A stretch of 64,000 nt of DNA from DATBDN01 sp963715995 (GTDB lineage Bacteria > Actinomycetota > Thermoleophilia > Solirubrobacterales > Thermoleophilaceae), in NCBI GenBank assembly GCA_963715995.1, contig OY970283.1, positions 682,001 to 746,000 on the forward strand. The letters are read 5' to 3'. Shown one piece after another: positions 34,156 to 43,112 of this stretch (positions are counted from its first letter, which is position 1; each line of letters starts with the position of its first letter). Made by a program: the position numbers and the translations under genes. The notes beneath the pieces are model-generated. The model was not told the origin of the DNA. It did not search any database and was given only the letters and a program-made list of their open reading frames with translations.

Positions 34156-34478
34156 GGCCGGACGAGGCGCTGGCGGCGGCGCGCGCCGAGGCCGAGCGCA
34201 AGCGCGGCGAGGGTGTCTACCCGGCTGACACCACGGCACCCGGGGGCAAGCCCCCGGCCGGCCCGGATCTGGCACGGCTGCGCGAGTGGGCAATCGTCGA
34301 GGTCGACCCGGCGCTCCTGTATTCGACGCGGCGCGGCGGCGCGCCGATCACCTTCTTCAAGCGGCTCCTGCTGCGCCTGCTGCGCCAGTACACCACCGAG
34401 CTCGAGGCCCGCCAGACGCGCTTCAACGTCGGCGTGGTGGCATACCTCGAAAGCCTCGGCAGGCGCGACGACGAGTGA
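34152..34478 (+). CDS. Small hypothetical protein of the polysaccharide locus
   Basis: 108 aa, linked to both neighbours by 4-nt GTGA overlaps. A charged N-terminal helix (DEALAAARAEAERKRGEG) is followed by LARLREWAIVEVDPALLYSTR and an amphipathic basic helix ITFFKRLLLRLLRQYTTELEARQTRF. No domain is recognised. Tight coupling between the exporter ATPase and a glycosyltransferase suggests an accessory part of the assembly or export complex. Confidence 0.6.
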   Translation: MRPDEALAAARAEAERKRGEGVYPADTTAPGGKPPAGPDLARLREWAIVEVDPALLYSTRRGGAPITFFKRLLLRLLRQYTTELEARQTRFNVGVVAYLESLGRRDDE

Positions 34479-35506
34479 GCCGCATTCACCAGGTCCTGTC
34501 CGGCGCCGGACCGGTCGACGCCGTGACGGGCCAGGCCCTCGAGTACCGGCGCGCGTTCGAATCCTGGGGGATGGCGGGCGGCGTGCATGCGGCCTACGTC
34601 GAGCCGGCCGTGCGCGGCGCGGTCGAGCCGCTCGAACGGCTGGAGCCCGCCGCGGGCGACCTGCTGCTGTTCCACTACTCCGCCTACGCGCCGCGCCTGG
34701 AGCCGCTGCTGGGCTGGCCGCAGCGCAAGCTGCTCGTCTACCACAACGTCACGCCCGCGGAATGGCTCTGGGAGCACCACCCGCATGTCGCCACGCTCTG
34801 CGCGCTTGGGCGCGACCACCTGCCGCGCTGGGCGCAGGCGGTCGACGTGGCGGCCGCCGTGTCGGAGTACAACGCGGCCGAGCTGCGCGCGGCGGGCGCA
34901 CGCAGCACGCGCGTGGTGCCGATCGTGTTTCACCCCGAGCGACTGGCGGGCCGCGACGCTCCCGCGCCCGGCGCCGGGCCGCGCATCCTCTCGGTCGGGC
35001 GCGTGGCGCCGCACAAGCGCCCCGAGCTCGTGCTGGACGCGTTCGCGCTTTACCGCACGGCGTGCGCGCCGGACGCACGGCTGGACCTGGTGGGCGAGCC
35101 GCTCTCCCCGGCCTACGGTGCGCAGATCCGCGCCGGCGCCGGTCCGGGCGTGACGGTGCACGGGCGCCTGGCTCAGCCGCAGTTGAACGGCCTCTGGGCC
35201 GGAGCCGACGCCTTCGTGACCATGTCCGAGCACGAGGGCTTCTGCGTTCCACTGCTGGAGGCGTTCGCCGCGGACACGCCGGTGATCGCGCGGCCCGTTG
35301 GCGGGATGCCCGAAGTGGCGGGCGACGCCGCGCTGTGGACCGATGGCACCGACCTGGCGGTCGTTGCCGAGCTGATCGACCTCGTGGTGCACGACCGGGA
35401 GCTGCGCGCCGAGCTCGTCCGCCGTGGGCGGGAGCGGCTGGCGGTGTACGCGCCACAGCGTGCGCTCGAGCAGTTGCGCGCCGCTGTAGGCGAAGCGCTC
35501 GCGTGA
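34475..35506 (+). CDS. Family 4 glycosyltransferase
   Basis: 343 aa from GTG (overlap with the previous TGA). GT-B fold: the donor-domain start ILSVGRVAPHKRPELVLDAF and the nucleotide-sugar binding block EHEGFCVPLLEAFAADTPVIA (E-x7-E) are clear. The N-terminal half (VLSGAGPVDAVTGQALEYRRAF) resembles GT4 enzymes next to Wzm/Wzt pairs. It is a retaining transferase adding a hexose to the growing lipid-linked glycan in the cytoplasm. Confidence 0.87.
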   Translation: MSRIHQVLSGAGPVDAVTGQALEYRRAFESWGMAGGVHAAYVEPAVRGAVEPLERLEPAAGDLLLFHYSAYAPRLEPLLGWPQRKLLVYHNVTPAEWLWEHHPHVATLCALGRDHLPRWAQAVDVAAAVSEYNAAELRAAGARSTRVVPIVFHPERLAGRDAPAPGAGPRILSVGRVAPHKRPELVLDAFALYRTACAPDARLDLVGEPLSPAYGAQIRAGAGPGVTVHGRLAQPQLNGLWAGADAFVTMSEHEGFCVPLLEAFAADTPVIARPVGGMPEVAGDAALWTDGTDLAVVAELIDLVVHDRELRAELVRRGRERLAVYAPQRALEQLRAAVGEALA

Positions 35507-36435
35507 CCCCGCGCATCGACATCGTGATGCCGGTGGGCCCGGGCGAGCAAGAGCCGGGCCGCGCGCGCGAGGCGCTCGAGAGCGTGGCCGCCTACGAGCC
35601 GGAGATCGGCTCGGTGGTGCTGATCGACGACGCCCCCGAGGACCGGGACCTCGTCGCACTCTGCGCGCCAGGCGGAGTCGAGACGACGAGCCTGCGCAAT
35701 CCGCGCGGGGGTCGTGGGGAGGGCGTCTATGGCGCCGCCTGCGTGGCGACTACGCACGGGCTCGCGTGGCTGCACGAGCATGGACGTGCGCCGCTGGTGC
35801 TGCGGCTGGACTCCGACGCGCTCGCGATTGCTCCGTTCGTGTCGGCCGTCGGGGAGCGGCTTCGCGCGGAGCCGGACATCGGGATCGTTGGCTCCTACGA
35901 GTTCGCGCCGACGCACATGCCGCGTGAGTTCGGGATCTGGGAGCGGACGCTCCGCAAGCTCGAGCGGCCGGTGTGGATCTACCGCCGTCCTCCGCAGGGC
36001 GTGCGGCGCATGCACGTGGCCATGCCGGGCTCGCGCGCTGCCGCGGTGCGCGGGCAGTTGCGAGCGGCGCGGGCCCGCGGCTACGTCACCGGGGAGCAGT
36101 GCCTCGCGGCGGCATGCATCCTCACGCGCGAGCTGGTCGAGCGGCTGGGCGCCGCGGGTTACCTGGCCGACCCGCTCACGTGGCTTGCCACCTGGGTGCC
36201 CGACGACGTGATGCTCGGCATTCAGGCGCGCGCGGTCGGCTCGAGGCTGGCGGGCATGACTGCCGACGGCGAGCCGTTCGGGATTGCGCAACTCGACCTG
36301 CCCGGGCCGCCCGAGTGGCTCGTGTCCCAGGGCTACAGCCTGATCCACCCGGTGAAGGACCGCTTCGGCCAGGGCGACGAGCAGTCGGTGCGGGAGTTCT
36401 TCCGCCGCCGCCGTGCGGGCTCGACGTCGGGCTAG
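35503..36435 (+). CDS. Glycosyltransferase-like protein (GT-A, family 2-like)
   Basis: 310 aa from GTG overlapping the previous stop. It opens PRIDIVMPVGPGE, then VVLIDDAPEDRDL, a nucleotide-binding GT-A start, and has VLRLDSDALAIAPF as the DxD region. The later part (PDDVMLGIQARAVGSRL) is a plausible acceptor side. It differs enough from ordinary GT2 proteins that the family call is tentative. It lies at the end of the plus-strand exporter/GT run and converges on the GT-C gene (4-nt overlap). Confidence 0.68.
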   Translation: MTPRIDIVMPVGPGEQEPGRAREALESVAAYEPEIGSVVLIDDAPEDRDLVALCAPGGVETTSLRNPRGGRGEGVYGAACVATTHGLAWLHEHGRAPLVLRLDSDALAIAPFVSAVGERLRAEPDIGIVGSYEFAPTHMPREFGIWERTLRKLERPVWIYRRPPQGVRRMHVAMPGSRAAAVRGQLRAARARGYVTGEQCLAAACILTRELVERLGAAGYLADPLTWLATWVPDDVMLGIQARAVGSRLAGMTADGEPFGIAQLDLPGPPEWLVSQGYSLIHPVKDRFGQGDEQSVREFFRRRRAGSTSG

Positions 36436-38384
36436 TGGCCTCCGAGCGAGCCGGGCGGCGCGCCGGCGTTCGACTGCGCGCGCGAGGTGGTGTCCGGACC
36501 GTCACCAGGCCGCAGCTTCCAGAGGCGGTAGGCCGCGTTGCGGAAGACGGGGCGGTTCGCCGCGCGGTCGTCGGGGGGTGGCGTGAGCGTCTCGTCGAGC
36601 ACGTAGTCCGCGCCCTGCGTGAACTGGACGTGCGGGTACTGGATGAGCGGGACGCGCGAGCCCGTCGGCCGGTCGTGGAGCATGTACTCCTGCCAGATCT
36701 GCTCGTTCGGCGGCGTGTCCAAGCGGATGCTCGCTCCGGGCGGCAGCGCGCGGGCCCAGTCCTGGAGCTGGATCGTCTCCGGCGTGAGCTGATCGAAGCT
36801 GTTTCCGAGCTCGTCGCGCGCGAGCAGCAGTCCCGACACCAGCAGCACGGCGATCGCCACCGCGCCTGCGGCTCGCAGCCGCTCGAGCCCCGCCACGCAT
36901 GCGACCAGCACCAGCGGCCCCGTGAAGGCCAGGATCTTGAAGTAGACGTACTGGCCATAGCGAAGGTCGTGGAAGAGCAGCGCCATCGCGCCGGCGCCGG
37001 CCAGCACCGGGATGAGCGCGATGCCCGCTGGACGCGGCGCACGCCACAGGCCCACCGCCGCGATGGCGACCACGCCGGCCACGAGCAACGTTTCCGCCGG
37101 CAGCTGGTGCGCGAGGCCGAAGAACTGGTTGACCGGTGGGTAGTTGAAGAGGTCGCCCTGCCAGTCGTGCAGCGCGCTCGTGTCGTCTAGCAGCCGGATG
37201 AACTCGACGAACTTGAGAACGACGGCGACGATCATCACGAACAGCAGGAGCAGCAGCGGCACGGCCGCCCACGCGCGCCGCGACCAGCGCGGCGGGCGCA
37301 GCGGCTCGACTGGCTCGCCGCGGCGCTTTCGCGCGATGCGATCGAACAGCCACGTGAAGAAGACGGCTCCGAGCGGGAACGGCGCCATCAGCGGGTAGGC
37401 GAACAGGCCGAGCAGGAAGAAGCTGAGGAAGAGCAGTGCCGCCTGGCGCTCACGGCGCTGGAGCCATATCTGACCCGCGACGATCGAGAACGGCACGGTG
37501 AACGTGCCCCAGAGCTGGTTCCAGTACGGATGCTCGGCCAGGTGGAAGACCATCTGGTCGAGCACCGCGATGGCCATCGCCGCTGTGGCGGCCGCCGCGC
37601 CCGTGCGGAAGAAGCAGCGCGCCAGGAGGTAGAAGCCGATCGCGGTGAGCGCGAAGAGGATCGCGGCGGCGGTCATCAGCGCCTGCCAGGCAGCGAGGCC
37701 GGCGAGCGACGAGACGGCCGCCAGCGCGTAGAAGATCGGGAACTTCGAGTACCACTGCCAGGGCACGGTGTCGACCGGGAGCGCGGTGTCGGTGCCACCC
37801 GGCCGCGTGTGCTGAAGCACGGTCGCAGAGCCGGCGACCACATGCGCGTCAGACCCCATGCCGGTGACCGTGGCCACCCCGGAGCGGAAGGTCGGGATCA
37901 GCGCCACGGCGGCGATCAGGACCGCGACTGCGATCACTGCCAGCTGGGGCCACGCGACGCCGCCGGCAGGCTGCGGTGTGCGCTTGCGGTGCTCGGCGAT
38001 GCCCCAGACGGCGAATGCGGTGAGCGTGAGTGGAAGCGACACCGGGAACGGCACGAGCGCAAAGCCCAGGAGCGTGAGCGCCATCGGGCCTGCCACCGCG
38101 CCGACGGGCAGCACCAGCAGCGCGCGGACTGGGTACAGCGCCGGCGGTGTCCAGCGCAGCGCCGCCGCATAGCCGCAGACGCCGAAGAAGGCGACCGTGG
38201 CGATCGCTGCGCGCAGCACGTCCGGCACCGCGGCGACCCCCTTCACGCCGGCATTCGCGGCCAGGACGAGCGCGGCGATCGTGCCCGCGCCGAGCGCGAC
38301 GACCCAGAGGATCGACGAGCGGCTGAGCGGCGGGAGCCGGCGGATCTGGAGCATCGGCTCGGCCGCAGCCCCGACGCGGGTCAT
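36432..38384 (-). CDS. Large polytopic membrane protein, GT-C-like
   Basis: 650 aa with about 12 membrane segments. An extracytoplasmic loop (DAHVVAGSATVLQHTRPGGTDTALPVDTVPWQWYSK region) follows TM6, and a soluble tail begins at NSFDQLTPETIQLQDWAR. The layout matches bacterial GT-C or polymer-modifying membrane proteins, but no signature is decisive. Its ATG overlaps the stop of the WecG/TagA gene (ATGA). An upstream extension of the frame is antisense-type noise and was not used. Confidence 0.65.
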   Translation of the reverse strand: MTRVGAAAEPMLQIRRLPPLSRSSILWVVALGAGTIAALVLAANAGVKGVAAVPDVLRAAIATVAFFGVCGYAAALRWTPPALYPVRALLVLPVGAVAGPMALTLLGFALVPFPVSLPLTLTAFAVWGIAEHRKRTPQPAGGVAWPQLAVIAVAVLIAAVALIPTFRSGVATVTGMGSDAHVVAGSATVLQHTRPGGTDTALPVDTVPWQWYSKFPIFYALAAVSSLAGLAAWQALMTAAAILFALTAIGFYLLARCFFRTGAAAATAAMAIAVLDQMVFHLAEHPYWNQLWGTFTVPFSIVAGQIWLQRRERQAALLFLSFFLLGLFAYPLMAPFPLGAVFFTWLFDRIARKRRGEPVEPLRPPRWSRRAWAAVPLLLLLFVMIVAVVLKFVEFIRLLDDTSALHDWQGDLFNYPPVNQFFGLAHQLPAETLLVAGVVAIAAVGLWRAPRPAGIALIPVLAGAGAMALLFHDLRYGQYVYFKILAFTGPLVLVACVAGLERLRAAGAVAIAVLLVSGLLLARDELGNSFDQLTPETIQLQDWARALPPGASIRLDTPPNEQIWQEYMLHDRPTGSRVPLIQYPHVQFTQGADYVLDETLTPPPDDRAANRPVFRNAAYRLWKLRPGDGPDTTSRAQSNAGAPPGSLGGH

Positions 38385-39313
38385 CGACTGCTGCGTGGGT
38401 CCCGCTCGCCGCGCCGCGGCGGCATGTCGACACGGACGAGCGGCAGCTCGTGCTCGCCGCGCAGGCGCGCGCCGCTCTGGGCGTGGCCGTTCAGAGCGGC
38501 AGGCGAGAACGGCACGGGTGGCGCTTGGCCGGCGGCTGGCGAAGCGACCTGGCGGTCCTGGCGCTCGCTCAGCACGCGCCAGAGGAACATCGGGTTGCCG
38601 AGCAGGTAGCGCCGCCACATGCGGCGCGGCTCGATCGCCAGGCGGAAGATCCACTCGAGCCCGTGGTCGGCCATCCAGTGCGGCGCGCGCGGCACGCGCC
38701 CCGACACGTAGTCGAAGAGCGCGCCTACGGTCCACACCACGCGCGCGTCGAGGCGCTCGAAGTAGTGGTCCACCCACAGCTCCTGGAGCGGCGTGCCCAT
38801 GCCCACGAGCAGCACGTCGGGCTTGGCTTCGGCGATGTGCTCGACGACGCGCTCGGAGTGCTCGCTGCCGATCTTGAAGTAGCCGTGATGTGCGCCGCGC
38901 ACGTCGAGCCGCGGGTACCAGCGCTTAAGTGCCGCGGCGGCTTCCTGCGCCGCGCCCGCATCTGAGCCGAGCAGGTAGATCGAGCGACCGTGCGCCTCGC
39001 AGAGCGAGGCCACGCCCCAGATCCAGTCGGCGCCGGTCATCCGGTGCGGGATCGGCACGCCGATCGCCTTGGTCGCCAGGCGCACGCCGTAGCCGTCGCA
39101 GTAGACGAGGTCGGAGCGCTCGAGCGACGCGCGCAGGTCGGCGTCGCCGAAGGTCTGGTTGAGCACGTGCGCGTTGACGTAGGAGACGCGCCGGTGCTCG
39201 CCGCGCTCGGCGAAGCCGAGGATTCGCCGCAGCAGATCGGCGGGCGGCGAGGTCTCGATGTCGAGTCCGAACAGGCGGCTGGCCGGCGTGTGAGCGTCGC
39301 GGCTGGTCGTCAC
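38381..39313 (-). CDS. WecG/TagA/CpsF family glycosyltransferase (GT26)
   Basis: 310 aa from the GTG at 39313, which overlaps the preceding stop. GT26 blocks are present: RVSYVNAHVLNQTFGDADLR, VYCDGYGVRLATKAIGVPIPHRMTGADW, RSIYLLGSDAGAAQEAAAAL, and KPDVLLVGMGTPLQELWVD. Family members add ManNAc(A) or a related sugar to undecaprenyl-linked GlcNAc, the second step after priming. The C-terminal 50 residues are an extra, disordered tail. It probably acts at the membrane directly after the priming transferase. Confidence 0.9.
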   Translation of the reverse strand: MTTSRDAHTPASRLFGLDIETSPPADLLRRILGFAERGEHRRVSYVNAHVLNQTFGDADLRASLERSDLVYCDGYGVRLATKAIGVPIPHRMTGADWIWGVASLCEAHGRSIYLLGSDAGAAQEAAAALKRWYPRLDVRGAHHGYFKIGSEHSERVVEHIAEAKPDVLLVGMGTPLQELWVDHYFERLDARVVWTVGALFDYVSGRVPRAPHWMADHGLEWIFRLAIEPRRMWRRYLLGNPMFLWRVLSERQDRQVASPAAGQAPPVPFSPAALNGHAQSGARLRGEHELPLVRVDMPPRRGERDPRSSR

Positions 39314-40272
39314 GGCTGCGGAACCATGCCGAATGGCGCGCACGGGTTGCCCCGTGCTCGGCGACGAGCTTGGATCTCGCTCCGCTGCCTGCGTGCCGTT
39401 GGTAGGAGAGTGCGCAATTCCCTGTACGCGCCGAGCAGGTGGCGCTCGCGAGCGAGTGCGTACCCGAATGCTGCGACCTCATAGGCGGCGATTCTCGGCA
39501 TGTCGCCCTTGACGTCCTGAAGCGTGTCGTTCTTGACCATCATCAGGTAGCGGTTGCGGAACTGAACCCGCCGATCGCGTTCCGGCATCCCCGCCCGCGT
39601 CGAGGGGCTGTACGAGCGCACATGGTAAGCAACCGCGGCGGGCTCGTAGACACCACCCCAGCCGAGGATCTGCGCGCGCCACGCGAGGTCCACGTCGACC
39701 GCCCACTTCTCGAACGCCTCGTCGAGAGGCATGCCGTCGACGGCCACGTCGTCGAGCATGGCACGCCGGTAAAGGGCTGCCGCGCCGTCCGGGCCGAAGC
39801 TCGGGCCGGCGGTGTCGTAGGCGAGGCTCGGGCGGCCGTGCCCGGCGAGGTTGTTCTTGCGCCGGCGGTCGACCACCATGCCGACGCAGTCGACCGCATC
39901 CAGGTGGTCCGCCTGCTGACCGCCCGTCGTCCGGATGAGCTTGGGGGTGACCATGCCGACCCGCTCGTCACGCTCGAGGTGCGGTCGCGCAGCAGCGAGA
40001 AAGCCCGGCTCGAGGAAACAGTCGGCGTTCAGGAGCAGGACCGAGTCGCCCTGCGCGGCGACTATTCCGGCGTTGTTGGCTGCGGCCCACGAGACGCGCT
40101 CGCGCAGGTGGAGGTGGCGGGCACCATGCTCGTTCGCGAGCCGCGCCGTGTCGTCGGTCGACGCGTTGTCGACCACGATCACCTCGGCATCGTCCTGCGC
40201 GAGCGCGGCGGGCAGCGACCAGCGCAGGTCGGACGCGCGGTCCTGGGAGATCAGCAGGATCGTCGTGGTCAT
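39310..40272 (-). CDS. Family 2 glycosyltransferase (rhamnosyltransferase-like)
   Basis: 320 aa. GT-A fold: ILLISQDRASDLRWSLPAALAQ, VIVVDNASTDDTARLA, the metal-binding LLLNADCFLEPGF, and a late block DEAFEKWAVDVDLAWRAQILGW (ED/WDxD-like) as in WcaA/rhamnosyltransferases. It adds a sugar by inversion from a nucleotide donor. ATGA and GTGA overlaps join it to the genes on both sides in a long minus-strand run. Confidence 0.88.
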   Translation of the reverse strand: MTTTILLISQDRASDLRWSLPAALAQDDAEVIVVDNASTDDTARLANEHGARHLHLRERVSWAAANNAGIVAAQGDSVLLLNADCFLEPGFLAAARPHLERDERVGMVTPKLIRTTGGQQADHLDAVDCVGMVVDRRRKNNLAGHGRPSLAYDTAGPSFGPDGAAALYRRAMLDDVAVDGMPLDEAFEKWAVDVDLAWRAQILGWGGVYEPAAVAYHVRSYSPSTRAGMPERDRRVQFRNRYLMMVKNDTLQDVKGDMPRIAAYEVAAFGYALARERHLLGAYRELRTLLPTARRQRSEIQARRRARGNPCAPFGMVPQP

Positions 40273-41264
40273 CTCACGGCGTCCTCGTACGCCGCGACCG
40301 TCTGGCGCGCGCTGCGCTCCCAGGACAGCCCCGCCGCGCGCGCATGGCCCGCCGTGATGAGCCGCTCGCGCTCGGCGATGGCTGTGGTGATCGCCCGTGC
40401 CAGGTCGGCCGCGTCGCCGGGGTCGAACAGCACCGCGGCGTCGCCGGCGGTCTCGGGCAGCGCGCCGGCGTTGGCTGCCACCACCGGCACGCCGCGCGCC
40501 ATCGCCTCGACGAGCACGAGCCCGTAGCCCTCGTAGACGCTCGGATGCGCCAGCAGCGCCGCGCCGCGCAGCAGCGCGTCGAGCTCGCGCTCCGGCACGT
40601 AGCCCGGCAGCTCGACCGGGTGGCGCCCGGCGGCGGCGCGGATGGCGGGGCCCTCGCCGGCGTCGAGCCCGGCGATGACGAGCCGGTGCTCCAGGCCCTC
40701 CTCGCGGAGCAGCGCGTAGGCGCGCGCAAGCGTGACGAAGTTCTTCTTCCTACGCAGGTCGCCGACGCCGAGGATGTACGGGCCGGCGGGCGGCTCGGCG
40801 TCGCCGAGCGCGAGCGCCGGCGCCTCCGCGATCACGCGCACCTTGGCCGGATCGATGCCGTAGCGGCGGCCCAGGTCGTCGCGCGTGAAGGCCGAGGGCG
40901 TGATCACGATCTGCGCCGAGCGCGCCGCGAGCGGCGTCCAGCGGCGGTACTTGATCCCCGTCGCGCGGGCAAAGTCGCCGGGGTGATCCTCGAAGGCCAG
41001 GTCGTGGATCGTCACGACACCGGCGCAGCGACGCACCGGCGAGAGGAAGCAGTTCGGCACATGCAGCACGTCGGCTCTGCGAGCGGCCAGTGGCAGCCCG
41101 ATGAGCTCGAATGCGGCTTCCGGGCCGGGCCAACCGCGCGTGATCGGCGTGAGCGAGATGTCAGGCTGCTTGCCAAGTGCTGCGATCAGGTGCTTGGCGT
41201 AGAGGCCCCACCCGCGCGGTCGTGCCGCGACGGCGTCGCGGGCGTCGGCTACGACCCGCAGCAC
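40269..41264 (-). CDS. Family 4 glycosyltransferase
   Basis: 331 aa from the GTG 4 nt after the phosphatase stop; a longer in-frame start would overlap that gene. GT-B: VVTIHDLAFEDHPGDFARATG, ILGVGDLRRKKNFVTLARAY and HPSVYEGYGLVLVEAMARGVPVVA with the paired glutamates of the donor site. The layout resembles mannosyl/rhamnosyl transferases of O-antigen clusters. Confidence 0.88.
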   Translation of the reverse strand: MLRVVADARDAVAARPRGWGLYAKHLIAALGKQPDISLTPITRGWPGPEAAFELIGLPLAARRADVLHVPNCFLSPVRRCAGVVTIHDLAFEDHPGDFARATGIKYRRWTPLAARSAQIVITPSAFTRDDLGRRYGIDPAKVRVIAEAPALALGDAEPPAGPYILGVGDLRRKKNFVTLARAYALLREEGLEHRLVIAGLDAGEGPAIRAAAGRHPVELPGYVPERELDALLRGAALLAHPSVYEGYGLVLVEAMARGVPVVAANAGALPETAGDAAVLFDPGDAADLARAITTAIAERERLITAGHARAAGLSWERSARQTVAAYEDAVR

Positions 41265-41268
41265 AGGG

Positions 41269-42090
41269 TCACGGAGCGCCAATCGGCAGCAGGCGCTCGA
41301 GCATCTCTTCGTTTGCGGCGGCGAGCACGCGCGTGCGCGTGGCCAGATCGAGCGGCGTTGTCGCAACCTCGCCTCCGGCGTCCGGCATCGCGACCGCTCC
41401 GCCCGCCTCGCGAACGATCAGCTGGCCCGCGGCGAAGTCGACCGTGCGGGCGGCCGCCAGGGTGGCGAGGCCGTCGTAGCGCGCGCCCGCGACCCAGCAC
41501 AGCGCCAGTGCGAACGACCCCAGCGCGCGCAGCCGCTGTGCGCCGGTGGCTGCAATCGCGGCGGCCGAGCGCACGACCAGCTCGGGATGGATGATCTCGA
41601 GCGCGAGGATCTCCAGCTCGGCGCCCGGGGAGAGCGGCCCGAGGCGCTGGTCGCCCAGGAAGGCGCCCTGCCCTGGCGCCGCGTGCCAGTCCTCGCCGAG
41701 TGCAAGGTCGTGCACGTAGGCGAACGAGACGTCGCCGATCAGCGGGCCGGAGGCGATCGCGATCGAAACGCTGTACGCGGGGATTCCGCGCTTGGCGTTG
41801 CGCGAGCCGTCGATGGGATCGACGACCACGTGCGTCGGGCCGCCTCCGTTCAGCTCGACGTGTCCGCGCTCCTCGGAGATGACCGTCATGGCCAGCTCGG
41901 TGGCCTCGAGCTCGCGGAAGATGGCGTCCTCGGCCGCCTGGTCGATCACGAGCGTGATGTCGCCGCCCTCGCCGCGGCCCGTCGGCACGGCGCGATCGGC
42001 CGCGTCCGGATAGCGGCGCAGCTCGGCATGCACCCCGTCGACTGCGCGGCGGCAGACGGCCAGCCAGTCGGTGCCCGTGACGGTCGTCAT
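41269..42090 (-). CDS. Inositol monophosphatase family protein
   Basis: 273 aa. Metal sites are complete: EE (73-74, TVISEERGH), DPIDGS (91-96) and a second Asp block RTVDFAAGQLIVREAGG. It dephosphorylates inositol phosphate, a histidinol phosphate or a sugar phosphate. Given the place inside the polysaccharide run, a sugar-1-phosphate or a PAP-like product is conceivable. The gene is 4 nt before the GT4 gene and diverges from a GT2 gene across 35 bp. Confidence 0.88.
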   Translation of the reverse strand: MTTVTGTDWLAVCRRAVDGVHAELRRYPDAADRAVPTGRGEGGDITLVIDQAAEDAIFRELEATELAMTVISEERGHVELNGGGPTHVVVDPIDGSRNAKRGIPAYSVSIAIASGPLIGDVSFAYVHDLALGEDWHAAPGQGAFLGDQRLGPLSPGAELEILALEIIHPELVVRSAAAIAATGAQRLRALGSFALALCWVAGARYDGLATLAAARTVDFAAGQLIVREAGGAVAMPDAGGEVATTPLDLATRTRVLAAANEEMLERLLPIGAP

Positions 42091-42125
42091 TCGAGCAGCA
42101 AGCGTAAGCGCCAGACTGCCCGTCC

Positions 42126-43022
42126 ATGCGCGTGGGAGTGATCATGGCGGCGCGGGCGCCTGTGCCGTTCCTCGCGGAGGCGCTGCAATCCGTCGTTGCG
42201 CAGGGTGACGAGGTCGTTCTGGTTGACCACGCGTCGAGTCCGCCCCTGGCGCCTGCGGCCGGCACGCGCCTGGTGCGCGTCGAGGACGCCGGTGGAGGTC
42301 CCGCGCTGGCTCGCGACGCCGGGCTGGCGGCGCTCGGTGGCGATTGCGACTGGGTCGCGCTGGCCGATGCGGACGACGTGTGGGAGCCGGGCAAGCTGGA
42401 CGCGCAGAGGCGCGCGATCGCCGCGCATCCCGGGGCAGCCGTCTGCTTCGGGTCAGCCCTGGTGGTCGACGCCCACGGGCGAGCGACTGGGGAGCGGCTC
42501 GGCGGCACGGCCACCGCGCCGGGCTTTCGCGAGCTGCTCTACGAGCGCAACGTGATCCCGGCGTCGAGTGCGATGGTGCGACGCGACGCGCTGGGGGCGG
42601 TTGGAGGCTTCGCCGCGGGCGAGCCGTTGCCGGCCGGCAGCGACTGGGACCTGTGGCTGCGGCTGGCTGCCGCCGGCTACGAGTTCGTGTGCGAGCCGAG
42701 CGCGGCGATCAGGTATCGCCGCCACCCGGGCGGCGTCTCCAGTGACATCGCGCGGCTGGCCTCAGCCGGGCTCCTGATCCACGCGCGCCACGCCGCCCTG
42801 GTGGGCCAGCCGCGGGCCCGCCTGGCTCGTGCGCACGACCTGGAGACGCTCGCGCGCGGGCGGATCCGCGAGCGCGACTACGCCGCGGCGCGCGCCGCGC
42901 TGACGAGCGCGGCGGAACTGAGGCCGCCAGGCCCGCGCGAGCGGCTGCTGCGGGCGGCGCTGCTGGTGCCCGGCGCGCGCGGCCTGCTGGGCCGGCGCGA
43001 TCCGTACCGCTCCGCGTCCTGA
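42126..43022 (+). CDS. Family 2 glycosyltransferase
   Basis: 298 aa. MRVGVIMAARAPVPFLAEALQSV opens the GT-A fold; VALADADDVWEPGKLDAQ is the DxD region; EPLPAGSDWDLWLRLAAAGY is the acceptor-side acidic block, and RYRRHPGGVS the usual terminal motif. The last 80 residues are a helical tail. It is a lone plus-strand gene between two minus-strand runs. It ends 90 bp before the convergent GT4 stop. Confidence 0.87.
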   Translation: MRVGVIMAARAPVPFLAEALQSVVAQGDEVVLVDHASSPPLAPAAGTRLVRVEDAGGGPALARDAGLAALGGDCDWVALADADDVWEPGKLDAQRRAIAAHPGAAVCFGSALVVDAHGRATGERLGGTATAPGFRELLYERNVIPASSAMVRRDALGAVGGFAAGEPLPAGSDWDLWLRLAAAGYEFVCEPSAAIRYRRHPGGVSSDIARLASAGLLIHARHAALVGQPRARLARAHDLETLARGRIRERDYAAARAALTSAAELRPPGPRERLLRAALLVPGARGLLGRRDPYRSAS

Positions 43023-43112
43023 CATTGCGACTGGCCGAGGGGCGCAACTGCGGCGGCCACAGAGGGGCCGCCACGGTGGGTCGGCCTTAGGGGCGTTGCT
43101 AAGCGGGCGTGC